From positions 106,348-170,347 of the forward strand of contig JARROA010000004.1 in the NCBI GenBank assembly GCA_037384425.1: a stretch of 64,000 nt of DNA, in the 5' to 3' direction. The DNA comes from Thiodiazotropha sp037384425 (lineage in GTDB: Bacteria > Pseudomonadota > Gammaproteobacteria > Chromatiales > Chromatiaceae). The translations under genes were made by a program, and so were the position numbers. How positions within the stretch are numbered: the stretch's first letter is position 1; every line of letters starts with the position of its first letter. Positions 25,824-34,111 of this stretch are shown here, in pieces. The notes under the pieces were generated by a model. It did no database searches, was not told the origin of the DNA, and saw nothing but the letters and a program-made list of their open reading frames with translations.

Positions 25824-26744
25824 TCAGAAATCGAGATAGGCCTCCAGCGAACGCCGCGTGGAGTCCGACAACTCATCATGCCCGCCGTTATCCGGTCGTC
25901 CGGTGTCCAGTATCCCTTCCAGTGCACCGGCCGTGCTCTCCGCATAGAACCGAAGCAGCAGCCGCTGGTCATCGTCGCTCAGCCAGAGCTGCACCTCATC
26001 TTTGAGTTCCCGCTGCTCCGGATCGTACTCATAGAGTCTCAAATGCAGGGCATCCCGATCCCAACCCCGCCTCGCCAGGTGATCCCGTTCGATCCGGGCC
26101 CGATAGTACTCCAGCTGCTTGCCTGAAAAGACAGTGAAGTCGAACCATTTGCCGGGCTCGACCGGCAGCCTCCTCAGCCGATGCAGCATGCCCATGTAAT
26201 CGAGGATCTCTCCCTGCTCCACAGCCACCCGCTGGTTCTCGCGCAGCGCGTTCCAGGCCTTGCCATCGATGGCAGCGATCTTGAGCAGCTGTGGCGGTGG
26301 CGCGGGTGTTGCCGCAGCCTCACCGGCCTTCGGTGTCTGGTAGTGATAGCCTTCGCTGGCGTCAGGTTTGAACCAGAAGAGTTCCCGCTTCTCCGAACCG
26401 GTGACCAGGAATTTTGACGCCAACAGCGGCTGCAGAGTCTGCTGATCGAGCCAGCTGCGGTAATCGAGCCTTACGGGATAGATCAGCTCCGCCTTTTTGT
26501 AGGGTGCGGTGGTCAGCTGCATACGGGTCAGGTAGGCGTTGCGCTCGGCCACCTCCCCCAGCGCAGGCCCCACGCTGAGCGTCAGTTTGGCGATGTCGAG
26601 CTCGACGAAGCCGGTGACCAATCCCCTGAACCTCAGGGTGTAGTCGAGTGACTCCCCCAGATCGGGAGCCGCGGCCAGACGCTGCGTGGCGAACAGCGGC
26701 AACAACAGCAGTAGCAATAGGGCTTGTAGACGCAGATTCTTCAC
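25824..26744 (-). CDS. DUF3108 domain protein, exported
   Basis: This 306-residue protein has a signal peptide (LLLLLLLPLFATQRLAAA). The beta-rich body fits DUF3108: YTLRFRGLVTGFVELDIAKL, the central RKxxxFWF-like block (SEKRELFWFKPDAS), YMGMLHRLRRLPVEPGKWFDF and VQLWLSDDDQRLLLRF. It probably acts in the periplasm or cell envelope; family function is unknown. It uses a GTG start at 26742-26744, supported by GGAG six nt upstream. Confidence 0.75.
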   Translation of the reverse strand: MKNLRLQALLLLLLLPLFATQRLAAAPDLGESLDYTLRFRGLVTGFVELDIAKLTLSVGPALGEVAERNAYLTRMQLTTAPYKKAELIYPVRLDYRSWLDQQTLQPLLASKFLVTGSEKRELFWFKPDASEGYHYQTPKAGEAAATPAPPPQLLKIAAIDGKAWNALRENQRVAVEQGEILDYMGMLHRLRRLPVEPGKWFDFTVFSGKQLEYYRARIERDHLARRGWDRDALHLRLYEYDPEQRELKDEVQLWLSDDDQRLLLRFYAESTAGALEGILDTGRPDNGGHDELSDSTRRSLEAYLDF

Positions 26745-26788
26745 CTTTTCTCCATTTCTACATCGGGTTTGACTCTATATCAGCATAT

Positions 26789-26804
26789 TGGCACGACATT
26801 CGCA
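26789..26804 (+). promoter_or_regulatory. Candidate sigma54 promoter for the 26870 gene
   Basis: The site reads TGGCACG-N4-TCGCA, with GG at 26790-26791 and GC at 26802-26803, the required 12-nt offset. One position of the -12 element deviates from TTGC. It lies 65 nt before the start codon of an uncharacterised gene. Confidence 0.45.
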
Positions 26805-26869
26805 GGATACCCAGAAAAGGCTGAATCGCCGCTGAATCAGTCAATTTTTTGTCACGAGGAGTCTTCACT

Positions 26870-27226
26870 ATGGTCAACCCGATCAACGGCGACAAACCCA
26901 TTGCGGTCACTACCGAGCGTTCCGGTGAATCGACGCACAACAGACGCAGCGAACGGACTGCCACCGCCCCCTCGGCACCCCTCGAGCCCAAAGCCGCCGA
27001 GCCGGCCGGCACCACCGTAGAGGTGGAGGGCGCTCGCCAGCTCTATGACCTGGAAACTCAGGCCGCCCGCGTATCCGGCGCCGAGATCAGCTCTCCGGAA
27101 GCAGCACGCTCCGTGTTGGATCAGCTGCTGGCACAGATCGGTACGCGACCTGAGCAGGCACTTCAGGCACAGGGTTCCGGCGCTAAAGCGCCCCTGGCCA
27201 AGCTCCTGCAGGCTGCGCCCGCCTGA
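26870..27226 (+). CDS. Hypothetical 118-aa protein
   Basis: I do not recognise this small, soluble, Ala/Glu-rich protein. The first 45 residues look disordered and polar (VNPINGDKPIAVTTERSGE). From about 50 it is helical (ARQLYDLETQAARV; SPEAARSVLDQLLAQIG). No signal peptide is present. The ATG at 26870 follows GAGGAG at 8-nt spacing. A sigma54-type promoter lies upstream, which is the same promoter class used by the hook-basal-body genes in this window. The polar-N-terminus, helical-C-terminus layout resembles small flagellar accessory or anti-sigma-type proteins, but I see no family match. Confidence 0.65.
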   Translation: MVNPINGDKPIAVTTERSGESTHNRRSERTATAPSAPLEPKAAEPAGTTVEVEGARQLYDLETQAARVSGAEISSPEAARSVLDQLLAQIGTRPEQALQAQGSGAKAPLAKLLQAAPA

Positions 27227-27261
27227 TTATCGGCCGTCAGGGGATTGACAGCTTTGACGCC

Positions 27262-27978
27262 CTAAGTGGCGCCCGGTTCCAACCGGTTGGCCGTCACATC
27301 CTCGCGCAAGCGGGCGATCTCTCCGCGCGGTCCGATCACCACCAGCAGGTCGCCGGCGTCCATCAGATGCCGGACCCCGTTGTTGCAGAAGATCAGTTCT
27401 CGCCCCAGCTCCAGATCCACCACGCCCATGACAATCAGGTTATAGCGCCGGGTCAGTTGCAGATCGTCGAGCGGCGTGCCCGAGAGGAGTGAGGTTGGCG
27501 GGATTTCGACCTCGGCGATATCCACATGCTTGCCGAAAACCGTGGTCTCCAGCATCTCCACCAGATAGGGTCGGGCGATCAGCTCGTGCACCCGCTGGCC
27601 GCTGATTTCATAAGGATCGATCACCTTGCTGGCGCCGGCCGTGATCAATTTGGCCCCTGAGGTCACCGACTCGCAGACACAGATGATCTTGAGCTGCGAA
27701 TCGAGCGCCCTCGCCGAGAGGGTCAGGAACAGATTCTGCGGCTCGTGCGAAAAGAGACAGAAAATCGTCTCGACCCAACCGCCGATGCCGATCTCCCGCA
27801 ACTTGTCATCGTCCGTATGATCAACCGCCGCCGCATCAAGCCCCTTGGCCTGGATGGCGGCGACCTCATCCGTGTCGTTGCTGAAGAGGCAGGCGTCGAT
27901 GCCCCGCTCAGCCAGCTGGAAAGCCACCTCCTGGCCCATGGCCCCGCAGCCGAATATCAAGGTCTTCCAACGCGCCAT
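27262..27978 (-). CDS. RCK (TrkA-N/TrkA-C) regulatory protein
   Basis: This 238-residue cytoplasmic protein has an N-terminal Rossmann domain (LIFGCGAMGQEVAFQLAERG) that would bind NAD(H) or nucleotide, and a C-terminal TrkA-C domain (about 150-225: VEIPPTSLLSGTPLDDLQL...LLVVIGPRGEI). Its start overlaps the stop of the K+ channel gene (TGATG), so it is translationally coupled to it. It probably acts as a partner gating subunit. The acidic residue that normally ends the second beta strand of the Rossmann fold appears replaced (LFSNDTDE), so the ligand preference is unclear. Confidence 0.87.
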   Translation of the reverse strand: MARWKTLIFGCGAMGQEVAFQLAERGIDACLFSNDTDEVAAIQAKGLDAAAVDHTDDDKLREIGIGGWVETIFCLFSHEPQNLFLTLSARALDSQLKIICVCESVTSGAKLITAGASKVIDPYEISGQRVHELIARPYLVEMLETTVFGKHVDIAEVEIPPTSLLSGTPLDDLQLTRRYNLIVMGVVDLELGRELIFCNNGVRHLMDAGDLLVVIGPRGEIARLREDVTANRLEPGAT

Positions 27979-29570
27979 CAGAGCCTGCCCCCTTCAATAC
28001 AGTCGCGAAAGTGGATCACGCTGTAGTGATGGCCGAACAGCACCAGCAAATCCTCTGCCTGTAACATGAAATCGGCACCCGGATTAAAAAAGAAACAGCG
28101 GTCCTGCAGACTGTAACAGGTCACGCCCTCGACCCCCTCGCAGCGTCCATCGCGGATGACGCCGAAGGGTATCAGCCGGCGGCGGCGAAAATCGATACTG
28201 TCCATACGCCGCCCTTCCATCACCGAACCCTGTTTGACGCGCACGGCCTCCATACGCTCTTTCGACTTGCCGCTCAGCAGACCGTAGACCGCCTCGAAGG
28301 CCACCGGCTGGCCGGCGTACTCCGCGGCGATCAGCCCGACCACCTGATTCGGCGTCACGCAGTGGGTGGCGCCCGCGCGATAGAGCTTGTTGATGTTCTC
28401 CCGATGGTTGGCACGGGAGATGATCTCGACCTGGGGATTGAACTGGCGCGCAGTCAGGGTGATGTAGACATTGACCACGTCGTCACCGGTGAGGCAGAGC
28501 AGGCGATGGATACGGTTCTCGATACCTAGGTTCAGCAGCAGTTCGTTGTTCTCACCATCACCGTGGACCGCCAGATAGCCCCGCTGGCGGGCCAGTTCCA
28601 CATGGGCCTCCACCGGATCGACCACTACGAATTGGAATTGGTCCCGCGCCAGCCGTTCGGCCACCACCTCGCCCACGCGGCCAAAACCGCAGATCAGGGT
28701 ATCGACACGTTTGCGCTCCACCTCGGAAAACACCCGATGTGTGCGGATCTCATGAATCTTCTCGCCAAAGGCGGAGACGATGATGGAGGTAAAGAAGGAG
28801 ATTACACCCAGTCCGGCGATAATCAGCGTCAACGCCACGATGCGGCCTTCGGTGGTATGCGGCGTAATATCGCCGTAGCCGACCGTGGACATGGTGACCA
28901 TGGCCCAGTAGATGCTGTCGAAGAAGTTGTTGACCTGTTCTCCCCGCTGGTCGGTCTCGAAAAAGAACAGCGCGGTGGCGGCGGTAAAGGTGATGAAGGC
29001 CATGATGATGAAAAGCGTGAACAGCTCGATACGCTTTTCGGAGACCACCTTGACGAATTCGCTGATACTGCGGGTATAGCGAAACAGCTTGAAGATACGA
29101 AACAGCAGAAAGATGCGCAGGAAACGCAGCGGCCGGTAGCTGGGTATGATCGCCAGCAGGTCGATGATCGCCAACGGCTGCACCACATAGCGCAGCTTAC
29201 ACTTGGAGGCCCGCCACAGTGAGGGAATCAGGCGGAAAGGCTCGTTGATGAGCTGCGCCCTTTCATACTCCTCGATGATCACTTTATGGCTGTTGTTGAA
29301 AATCCAGAAACGCAGCAGGTACTCGAGAATGAAAATGCTGACGGCAAACTTCTCGAACAGGTCGCCAAAACGCCCAAGGTCATGCTTGACCTCATAGATC
29401 AGCAACCAGACACTGGAGAGCACCAATGCGATCATAAAGATATCGAAATAGGGACGGATCGGCGCCTTGGGATTCTCCAGCAGATCGTAAAGCCGTTTCT
29501 TGCGCTCGGTATAGCGCGCCGACGCGGCTAGATCGTAGCAGAGTTTGATCACGGACTGCGTGAGTTGCAT
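27978..29570 (-). CDS. Six-TM voltage-sensor-type potassium channel with RCK domain
   Basis: This 530-residue inner-membrane channel has S1-S4-like helices. The S4-like segment at about 146-167 contains regularly spaced arginines (RPLRFLRIFLLFRIFKLFR). The pore has the K+ filter TVGYGD at 229-234. A cytoplasmic RCK/TrkA-N domain starts at about 290 (LICGFGRVGEVVAERLA), followed by a TrkA-C region. Members of this group mediate K+ flux gated by voltage or ligands. Translationally coupled to the second RCK gene downstream. Confidence 0.92.
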   Translation of the reverse strand: MQLTQSVIKLCYDLAASARYTERKKRLYDLLENPKAPIRPYFDIFMIALVLSSVWLLIYEVKHDLGRFGDLFEKFAVSIFILEYLLRFWIFNNSHKVIIEEYERAQLINEPFRLIPSLWRASKCKLRYVVQPLAIIDLLAIIPSYRPLRFLRIFLLFRIFKLFRYTRSISEFVKVVSEKRIELFTLFIIMAFITFTAATALFFFETDQRGEQVNNFFDSIYWAMVTMSTVGYGDITPHTTEGRIVALTLIIAGLGVISFFTSIIVSAFGEKIHEIRTHRVFSEVERKRVDTLICGFGRVGEVVAERLARDQFQFVVVDPVEAHVELARQRGYLAVHGDGENNELLLNLGIENRIHRLLCLTGDDVVNVYITLTARQFNPQVEIISRANHRENINKLYRAGATHCVTPNQVVGLIAAEYAGQPVAFEAVYGLLSGKSKERMEAVRVKQGSVMEGRRMDSIDFRRRRLIPFGVIRDGRCEGVEGVTCYSLQDRCFFFNPGADFMLQAEDLLVLFGHHYSVIHFRDCIEGGRL

Positions 29571-29669
29571 GTTGTCTCTGCCGGAATCAGCAGCACTCCC
29601 CTCTGGTGATTGGAATTCTCCATATATCGGCCGGGCCCCGCATCTCTGGAGCCCTGCCTGAGTCTGACC

Positions 29670-30059
29670 TCAGTGGCCGGTAAGCGGGGCACTTTGCAAT
29701 TCGATGCGCTCGGTATCGGCCACGCTGACCTCACGACCGTCGAGGGTCACGAATCGTCGGTCCTCCACATCCATGCGACGTGCCTCATAGTCTATACGCT
29801 CGCCGGTCTGGGTATTGACCACGCTGACGGTCACCACACGGTAGCGATCCTGCCACTCCGCATAGAGGAACAGGCCGCTGCCCAGAATCATGACCACCAC
29901 CAGCAGATAGCCCGCCCACTTCCAGGGATTGATCCCGTTGCGCGATGGCGCCTGCAACCGGGGTTCGGGAGGCGGCGCACTCATGCGCTGCTGGCGGTTG
30001 CGCAGCACCAGCCAGCCCACGAAAATGACGCCGAGAGTGAAAAGCAGCTTGGTTATCAT
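29670..30059 (-). CDS. Small membrane protein with two TM segments
   Basis: This unknown protein has about 129 residues. TM1 is at residues 2-18 (ITKLLFTLGVIFVGWLVL). A short polar loop with Pro follows, then TM2 at about 47-64 (WAGYLLVVVMILGSGLFLY) and a soluble C-terminal domain (RVVTVSVVNTQTGERIDYEARRMDVEDRRFVTLDGREVSVADTERI, described here in blocks) that looks like a small beta domain. An alternative start lies six codons upstream. It is divergent from the ankyrin lipoprotein. Confidence 0.65.
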   Translation of the reverse strand: MITKLLFTLGVIFVGWLVLRNRQQRMSAPPPEPRLQAPSRNGINPWKWAGYLLVVVMILGSGLFLYAEWQDRYRVVTVSVVNTQTGERIDYEARRMDVEDRRFVTLDGREVSVADTERIELQSAPLTGH

Positions 30060-30175
30060 GGCCCGCAACCCTACCATGCGCAGACCTCAGCGCCAATCGA
30101 CACCGGGCTGGCGACGGGGTGACACAAAGGTCGCCGGCCTTGCGGGCGGACAGAGTGTCGATTTACTATCCCGGC

Positions 30176-30823
30176 ATGTGGTTTAGAAATCTATTTGTCC
30201 TGCTGTTCTCTGTTTGGCTGATGCTGGCTTGCAGCGAACCCAACCAGCCGACCATCAATATCCATCGGGCCGTCGAGATCGGCGACCTGGATCAGCTGGA
30301 GCGCAACATCTACTGGGGCGTGGATGTCAACGAACCGGGCCCCGACGGTCTCACCCCACTGCATGCAGCGGCCCAGAAAGGCAGACTGGTGATGAGTCGG
30401 ATACTAGTGACGCACGGCGCCGACCTGACCGCCCTCGATGCCGAGGGTCACACCCCGCTGGTCAAGGCACTGGTCGCCCGCAATACCCTGCTGGCCGACT
30501 ATCTGGTCAAGCAGGGCGCCAAACTTGACGCCAACGCCGTCCTGCACGAGACTGCGCGCCTCGGCGCCGCCGACCGGGATGTGATTGACTTCCTGCTCAA
30601 GCAGGGTGCAAGCATCGACCATCAGGACGCACAGGGCGATACACCCCTGCACACAGCGGTCCGCTACGACCAACGAGTGGTGGTGAAGTACCTGATTAAC
30701 AAGGGCGCCAGGCTCGACCGGGCCAACCAGGCTGGTCAGACCCCGCTGGGGCTGGCGATGGCACTGAAGCATGACGACATCGCACGCCTGTTGCGTCAGT
30801 TCGGTGCGCCCGAGCATCTCTGA
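30176..30823 (+). CDS. Ankyrin-repeat lipoprotein
   Basis: This 215-residue protein starts with a lipoprotein signal peptide ending in a lipobox (LMLACS, acylated Cys19), preferring the ATG at 30176. The mature part holds about five or six ankyrin repeats: INIHRAVEIGDLDQLE, DGLTPLHAAAQKGRL, EGHTPLVKALVARN, DANAVLHETARLGA, QGDTPLHTAVRYDQ and AGQTPLGLAMALKH. It is likely membrane-anchored on the periplasmic side and mediates protein-protein contacts. The partner is unknown. Confidence 0.85.
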   Translation: MWFRNLFVLLFSVWLMLACSEPNQPTINIHRAVEIGDLDQLERNIYWGVDVNEPGPDGLTPLHAAAQKGRLVMSRILVTHGADLTALDAEGHTPLVKALVARNTLLADYLVKQGAKLDANAVLHETARLGAADRDVIDFLLKQGASIDHQDAQGDTPLHTAVRYDQRVVVKYLINKGARLDRANQAGQTPLGLAMALKHDDIARLLRQFGAPEHL

Positions 30824-30862
30824 ACACCCGAAATAACCAACCGAGACTGATACGGAACAAAT

Positions 30863-31144
30863 ATGGCATCGACACCAGAAGAACTGACCATCAGCTACAC
30901 CGAGGACGGCACCGAAATCGTCAAGGAACTGGACAAGGTGATCCTCTCCAAAGGTGCCTGGACCACCATTCTTTTTCGCTACCAGGAGTGGGATCGGGCC
31001 AAAGGCGCCTATGGTCCCGACAAATACTCCATCCGCCGCTACCAGAAACGCAGCGGCGAGTACCTGCCCAAAAGCAAGTTCAATATCTCCAGTAAGGATC
31101 AGGCCAAGGCGATCATCGAAGCGTTGCAGGCCTGGACCGCCTAG
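30863..31144 (+). CDS. Conserved small protein of unknown function (93 aa)
   Basis: This short soluble protein is conserved across gamma- and deltaproteobacteria in my memory, without assigned function. It has a distinctive pattern: TISYTEDGTEIVKELDK, GAWTTILFRYQEWDRAKGAYG, KYSIRRYQKRSGEY, KSKFNISSKDQAKAIIEAL. It is predicted as an alpha/beta single domain. Its stop codon runs directly into the short repeat at 31143. Confidence 0.75.
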   Translation: MASTPEELTISYTEDGTEIVKELDKVILSKGAWTTILFRYQEWDRAKGAYGPDKYSIRRYQKRSGEYLPKSKFNISSKDQAKAIIEALQAWTA

Positions 31145-31157
31145 GGCCTGTTAACAC
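31143..31157. repeat. Short repeat AGGGCCTGTTAACAC, copy 2
   Basis: Identical over 15 nt to 16647-16661. It overlaps the stop codon of the preceding gene and lies in the gap to convergent sbcB. Confidence 0.35.
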
Positions 31158-31172
31158 ACCCAGCGACACCTC

Positions 31173-32609
31173 TCACACCTGGGCGATCTGCTCCGCCCAG
31201 GCCAGCAGCTGGGGAATCAGCGCCCGTTTCTGTGCCGGCAAGGCCGGGTCCGCATCCATCCTGTCCAGGGTCTCGAGGTAGTCGTCGAGTGTGATGCTGC
31301 CGCCGCCCTCTTGTTCGAACAGGCGTGACCGGCGGTACTCCTCCCAACGCTCCCGCTCGGCCTGATCGAGGGTCTCCGGCCAGTTTCTCGCCCGGTAGCG
31401 AAACAGCATCTCCGGCAGGCGCGCATCATCGAACACCGGCGGGAAATCGTGCAGTGCCCCGGGATCGGTTTGCAGGATACGGTCCATACGCTGACGGTCG
31501 TCCCTGGAGAAAAATCCGCCGCTGTAGAGCGATTGATCCGGATCGGTCAGCGGCTCGAATTCGGTTTTCCGATGCACCGCCTGCAGTTTGGCTTCCAGGC
31601 CCTCCGCCGCCAACAACAGCTGGCGGTGACGCTCACCTGCTTCCCTGTCAATCGACCAGCGCTCGGCCGCTTCGGGAGTCAGCGTATTCAGCGGCACCAC
31701 CACCGGACATTTGTTGAGGTGGACCGTCTTCAACGGAATCCGTTGCACGCCGTCGGGCAGATCCTCAGCAGAGGTAAACAGCCGTTCATAGATCTCATCG
31801 ACACTCAACGCCAGCAGCGGCTCGGGATCCTGAGCGAGATCGTAGACGATCACACCGTTGGGATTTGACGGATGCCGGGCCAGCGGCATCACCATGGCGA
31901 TACAACCGCGCTCGGCCGGATACATGGATGAGACGTGCAGAACCGCGTTGCGCTGCTGGAGATTCAGCCGTTCGCCCAGGGTGCGTTTGTCACGGCCGTA
32001 AAGGACATAATCGAACAGCCTTGGTTGGCGCTGCCTGATCAGCTTCGCCAACGCGATGGTGGCGTGCACATCCGACAGCGCGTCGTGGGCCGATTCGTGG
32101 GCGATACCGTTGGCGGCGCTCAACAGTTCCAGACGAAAACTGACCACGCCGTCAGCGTTCAGCGGCCACTCGATACCCTCGGGACGCAGGGCATGGGTGA
32201 GACGCACCATGTCGATGATGTCCCAGCGGGAACAACCGTTCTGCCATTCGCGCGCATAGGGATCGTGGAAATTGCGATAGAGGGTATAGCGCGTGAACTC
32301 GTCATCGAAACGGATGCTGTTGTACCCCACACCGCAGGTCTCCGGCGTCGACAACTCCCTGTGGATGCGCGCGATGAACTCGGCTTCGTTGACCCCCTTT
32401 TCGCTTGCCAGCTGCGGTGTGATGCCGGTAACCATGCAGGCCTCGGGCTGAGGCAGCAGATCGTCACTCGGACGACAGTAGACCACCAGCGGTTCTCCCA
32501 CCGGATTCAACTCGGCATCGGTGCGCAGACCGGCAAACTGAGCGGGGCGATCGCGACGCGGATCGGCGCCCCAGGTTTCATAGTCGTGCCAATAGAAGGT
32601 AAAGGTCAT
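31173..32609 (-). CDS. sbcB: Exodeoxyribonuclease I
   Basis: ExoI degrades single-stranded DNA 3' to 5' and takes part in recombination and mismatch repair. At 478 residues it matches E. coli ExoI in size. The DEDD exonuclease motifs are visible: HDYETWG near the N-terminus (Asp9 and Glu11), GYNSIRFDDEFTRY, and the HDALSDVHATIALAKL motif III. The WDIIDMVRLTHALRPEGIEWP and GGFFSRDDR blocks are also typical. The first position reads HDYET where most members have YDYET. The gene stands alone on its strand. Confidence 0.95.
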   Translation of the reverse strand: MTFTFYWHDYETWGADPRRDRPAQFAGLRTDAELNPVGEPLVVYCRPSDDLLPQPEACMVTGITPQLASEKGVNEAEFIARIHRELSTPETCGVGYNSIRFDDEFTRYTLYRNFHDPYAREWQNGCSRWDIIDMVRLTHALRPEGIEWPLNADGVVSFRLELLSAANGIAHESAHDALSDVHATIALAKLIRQRQPRLFDYVLYGRDKRTLGERLNLQQRNAVLHVSSMYPAERGCIAMVMPLARHPSNPNGVIVYDLAQDPEPLLALSVDEIYERLFTSAEDLPDGVQRIPLKTVHLNKCPVVVPLNTLTPEAAERWSIDREAGERHRQLLLAAEGLEAKLQAVHRKTEFEPLTDPDQSLYSGGFFSRDDRQRMDRILQTDPGALHDFPPVFDDARLPEMLFRYRARNWPETLDQAERERWEEYRRSRLFEQEGGGSITLDDYLETLDRMDADPALPAQKRALIPQLLAWAEQIAQV

Positions 32610-32660
32610 TGATTAAGTCTGCCAATGGACGCAAATGAACGCAAAATAGATACAGCTGCA

Positions 32661-32725
32661 GGGTGCGGCTTGCCGCACCGAATCGCTTTGGGAAGGGACA
32701 ACTGGTGCGGCAAGCCGCACCCTAC
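32661..32725. repeat. REP-like palindrome pair, copy 1
   Basis: Two inverted copies of a palindromic unit, GGTGCGGCTTGCCGCACC (32662-32679) and GGTGCGGCAAGCCGCACC (32704-32721), each form a hairpin and are separated by 24 nt. The same pair is found at 62432-62490, so this is a dispersed BIME-like repeat. It lies between sbcB and the deacetylase gene. Confidence 0.75.
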
Positions 32726-32772
32726 GCATTGACTTGTCAAACACGAGCGTTCCATCGAGAACCACCAAGCAA

Positions 32773-33699
32773 TCAATGCAGGTCCATCAGCACCCGGATG
32801 TGCGCTTCCACACTGCGTCCCAGGGAGCTGTTGTCATAGCCCCCCTCCAGCACCGAGACGACGCGCCCTTCGGCGTATTCCCTGGCGATGGACTGGATCT
32901 GCTCGGTCACCCAGCGATAATCCGCCTCGGTCAGGCTCACGCCGGACATGTCGTCCTCCAGATGGGCGTCGAAACCAGCCGAGACAAAGAGCATCTGCGG
33001 TTTGAAATGGTGCAGGGCCGGCAACCAGTGTGTGGTCACCGCATCCCGGAACTCGGGCCCCTTGGCGGTGGCGTCGAGCGGAGCGCAAATGATGTGATCC
33101 GGGCTCTCCTCGATGGCGGTATAGGGATAGAAGGGATGCTGAAAGGTGGAACAGACGATGACGCGACGATCCTCCCGGAAGATGTCCTCGCTGCCATTGC
33201 CGTGGTGCACGTCGAAATCGAGAATCGCCACCCGTTCGAGACCATACACGGCCATGGCATGGGCCGCGCCGATCGCCGCATTGCCGTAGATACAGAATCC
33301 CATGGTGCGCATGCGCTCGGCATGGTGGCCCGGCGGGCGTACGGCGCAGAAGGCGTTCTGCAGATCCTCCTGCATGATCAGGTCCACCGCCTTGACCACC
33401 GCTCCGGCAGCCCGCCGCGCCGCTCGCAGCGATTCCGGACAGACGACGGTATCCGGATCGAGATAGGCATGACCCTCCTGCGGCATCAGTTTTTCCACCT
33501 GATCGAGGTAAGCCGGATCGTGGCACCGTTCGAGCTGTTCCCGTGTCACCTCCGGCGCGTCGTAGTGGCGCAGGAAATCGTAGACTTGCGCGGCCATCAG
33601 CCGGTCGTCGATGGCCTGTAGCCGCGAGGCGTTCTCGGGGTGGCCCACGCCGGTGTCGTGCAACAGGCAGTCAGGGTGGGTGATATAGGCTGTTCTCAC
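32773..33699 (-). CDS. Histone-deacetylase-family (class II-like) deacetylase
   Basis: This 308-residue cytoplasmic zinc hydrolase is of the arginase/deacetylase fold. Signature blocks are VGHPENASRL, AVRPPGHHAERMRTMGFCIYGN, LDFDVHHGNGSEDIF (zinc-binding Asp and His), SAGFDAHLEDDMSG (second zinc Asp) and LEGGYD (transition-state Tyr). Bacterial members act on acetylpolyamines, acetoin-related targets or acetyl-lysine. A Pat-type lysine acetyltransferase is encoded divergently 0.4 kb away, so the two could form a modification/removal pair, though this is only inferred from neighbourhood. The start is GTG at 33697-33699 with GAGGG upstream. Confidence 0.9.
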   Translation of the reverse strand: MRTAYITHPDCLLHDTGVGHPENASRLQAIDDRLMAAQVYDFLRHYDAPEVTREQLERCHDPAYLDQVEKLMPQEGHAYLDPDTVVCPESLRAARRAAGAVVKAVDLIMQEDLQNAFCAVRPPGHHAERMRTMGFCIYGNAAIGAAHAMAVYGLERVAILDFDVHHGNGSEDIFREDRRVIVCSTFQHPFYPYTAIEESPDHIICAPLDATAKGPEFRDAVTTHWLPALHHFKPQMLFVSAGFDAHLEDDMSGVSLTEADYRWVTEQIQSIAREYAEGRVVSVLEGGYDNSSLGRSVEAHIRVLMDLH

Positions 33700-34111
33700 T
33701 TCGGCGCCCTCTTCTTTCGGGTCAGTTATTGGGCCGTCAAATACTCACTATAAATCACGAAAACTATGACCGTTACATAAAGAATTTGTCATCAGATAAG
33801 CGTAAACTTCGGGCAGGCAAGGTCGATAACCTTAAGGAACCTCTGAGCACGTCATGGACCGACATCTTGGCGCCAAAATGGGTCGCTTCGGCGTTGCGGA
33901 TCTTCACCATAGCGGGCTATTACGTGCGATCCGCGCCTTGAATCGGGCTTATTTGATCGCCAGTCTGTTCGGCCCAGACTTATTCAGAGGATCCTTAATG
34001 ATTTTGAGCAACTCTCTGTCGTCGCAGTAGTCAGATCAATTATCTTTTCTTGTCGTGTTCCTGGAACATCATACTCCATATCATCATTCGAAGTTCAACA
34101 GGCGTGAGATC
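33700..34111. other. Intergenic region (412 bp) containing a MITE
   Basis: This region separates divergent deacetylase and pat genes. It contains a 167-bp inverted-repeat element at 33832-33998. The parts outside the element are AT-rich and likely hold promoters. A 70-codon open frame at 33729 runs into the element and is not credible as a gene. Confidence 0.6.
33832..33998. mobile_element. 167-bp MITE with 15-bp terminal inverted repeats
   Basis: The left end is TTAAGGAACCTCTGA and the right end, reverse-complemented, is TTAAGGATCCTCTGA (14 of 15 identical). The interior has further inverted repeats, including GCGGATC...GATCCGC around ATAGC-GGG-CTAT at its centre, so the element can fold into a long hairpin. 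No coding capacity. Its ends are unlike those of the element at 2971-3110, so it belongs to a second family. Confidence 0.7.

Noticed and set aside
33729..33941. 70-codon plus-strand frame between the deacetylase and pat genes
   Set aside because: It runs into a MITE with long internal hairpins and has no ribosome-binding site; its apparent protein has no family character.
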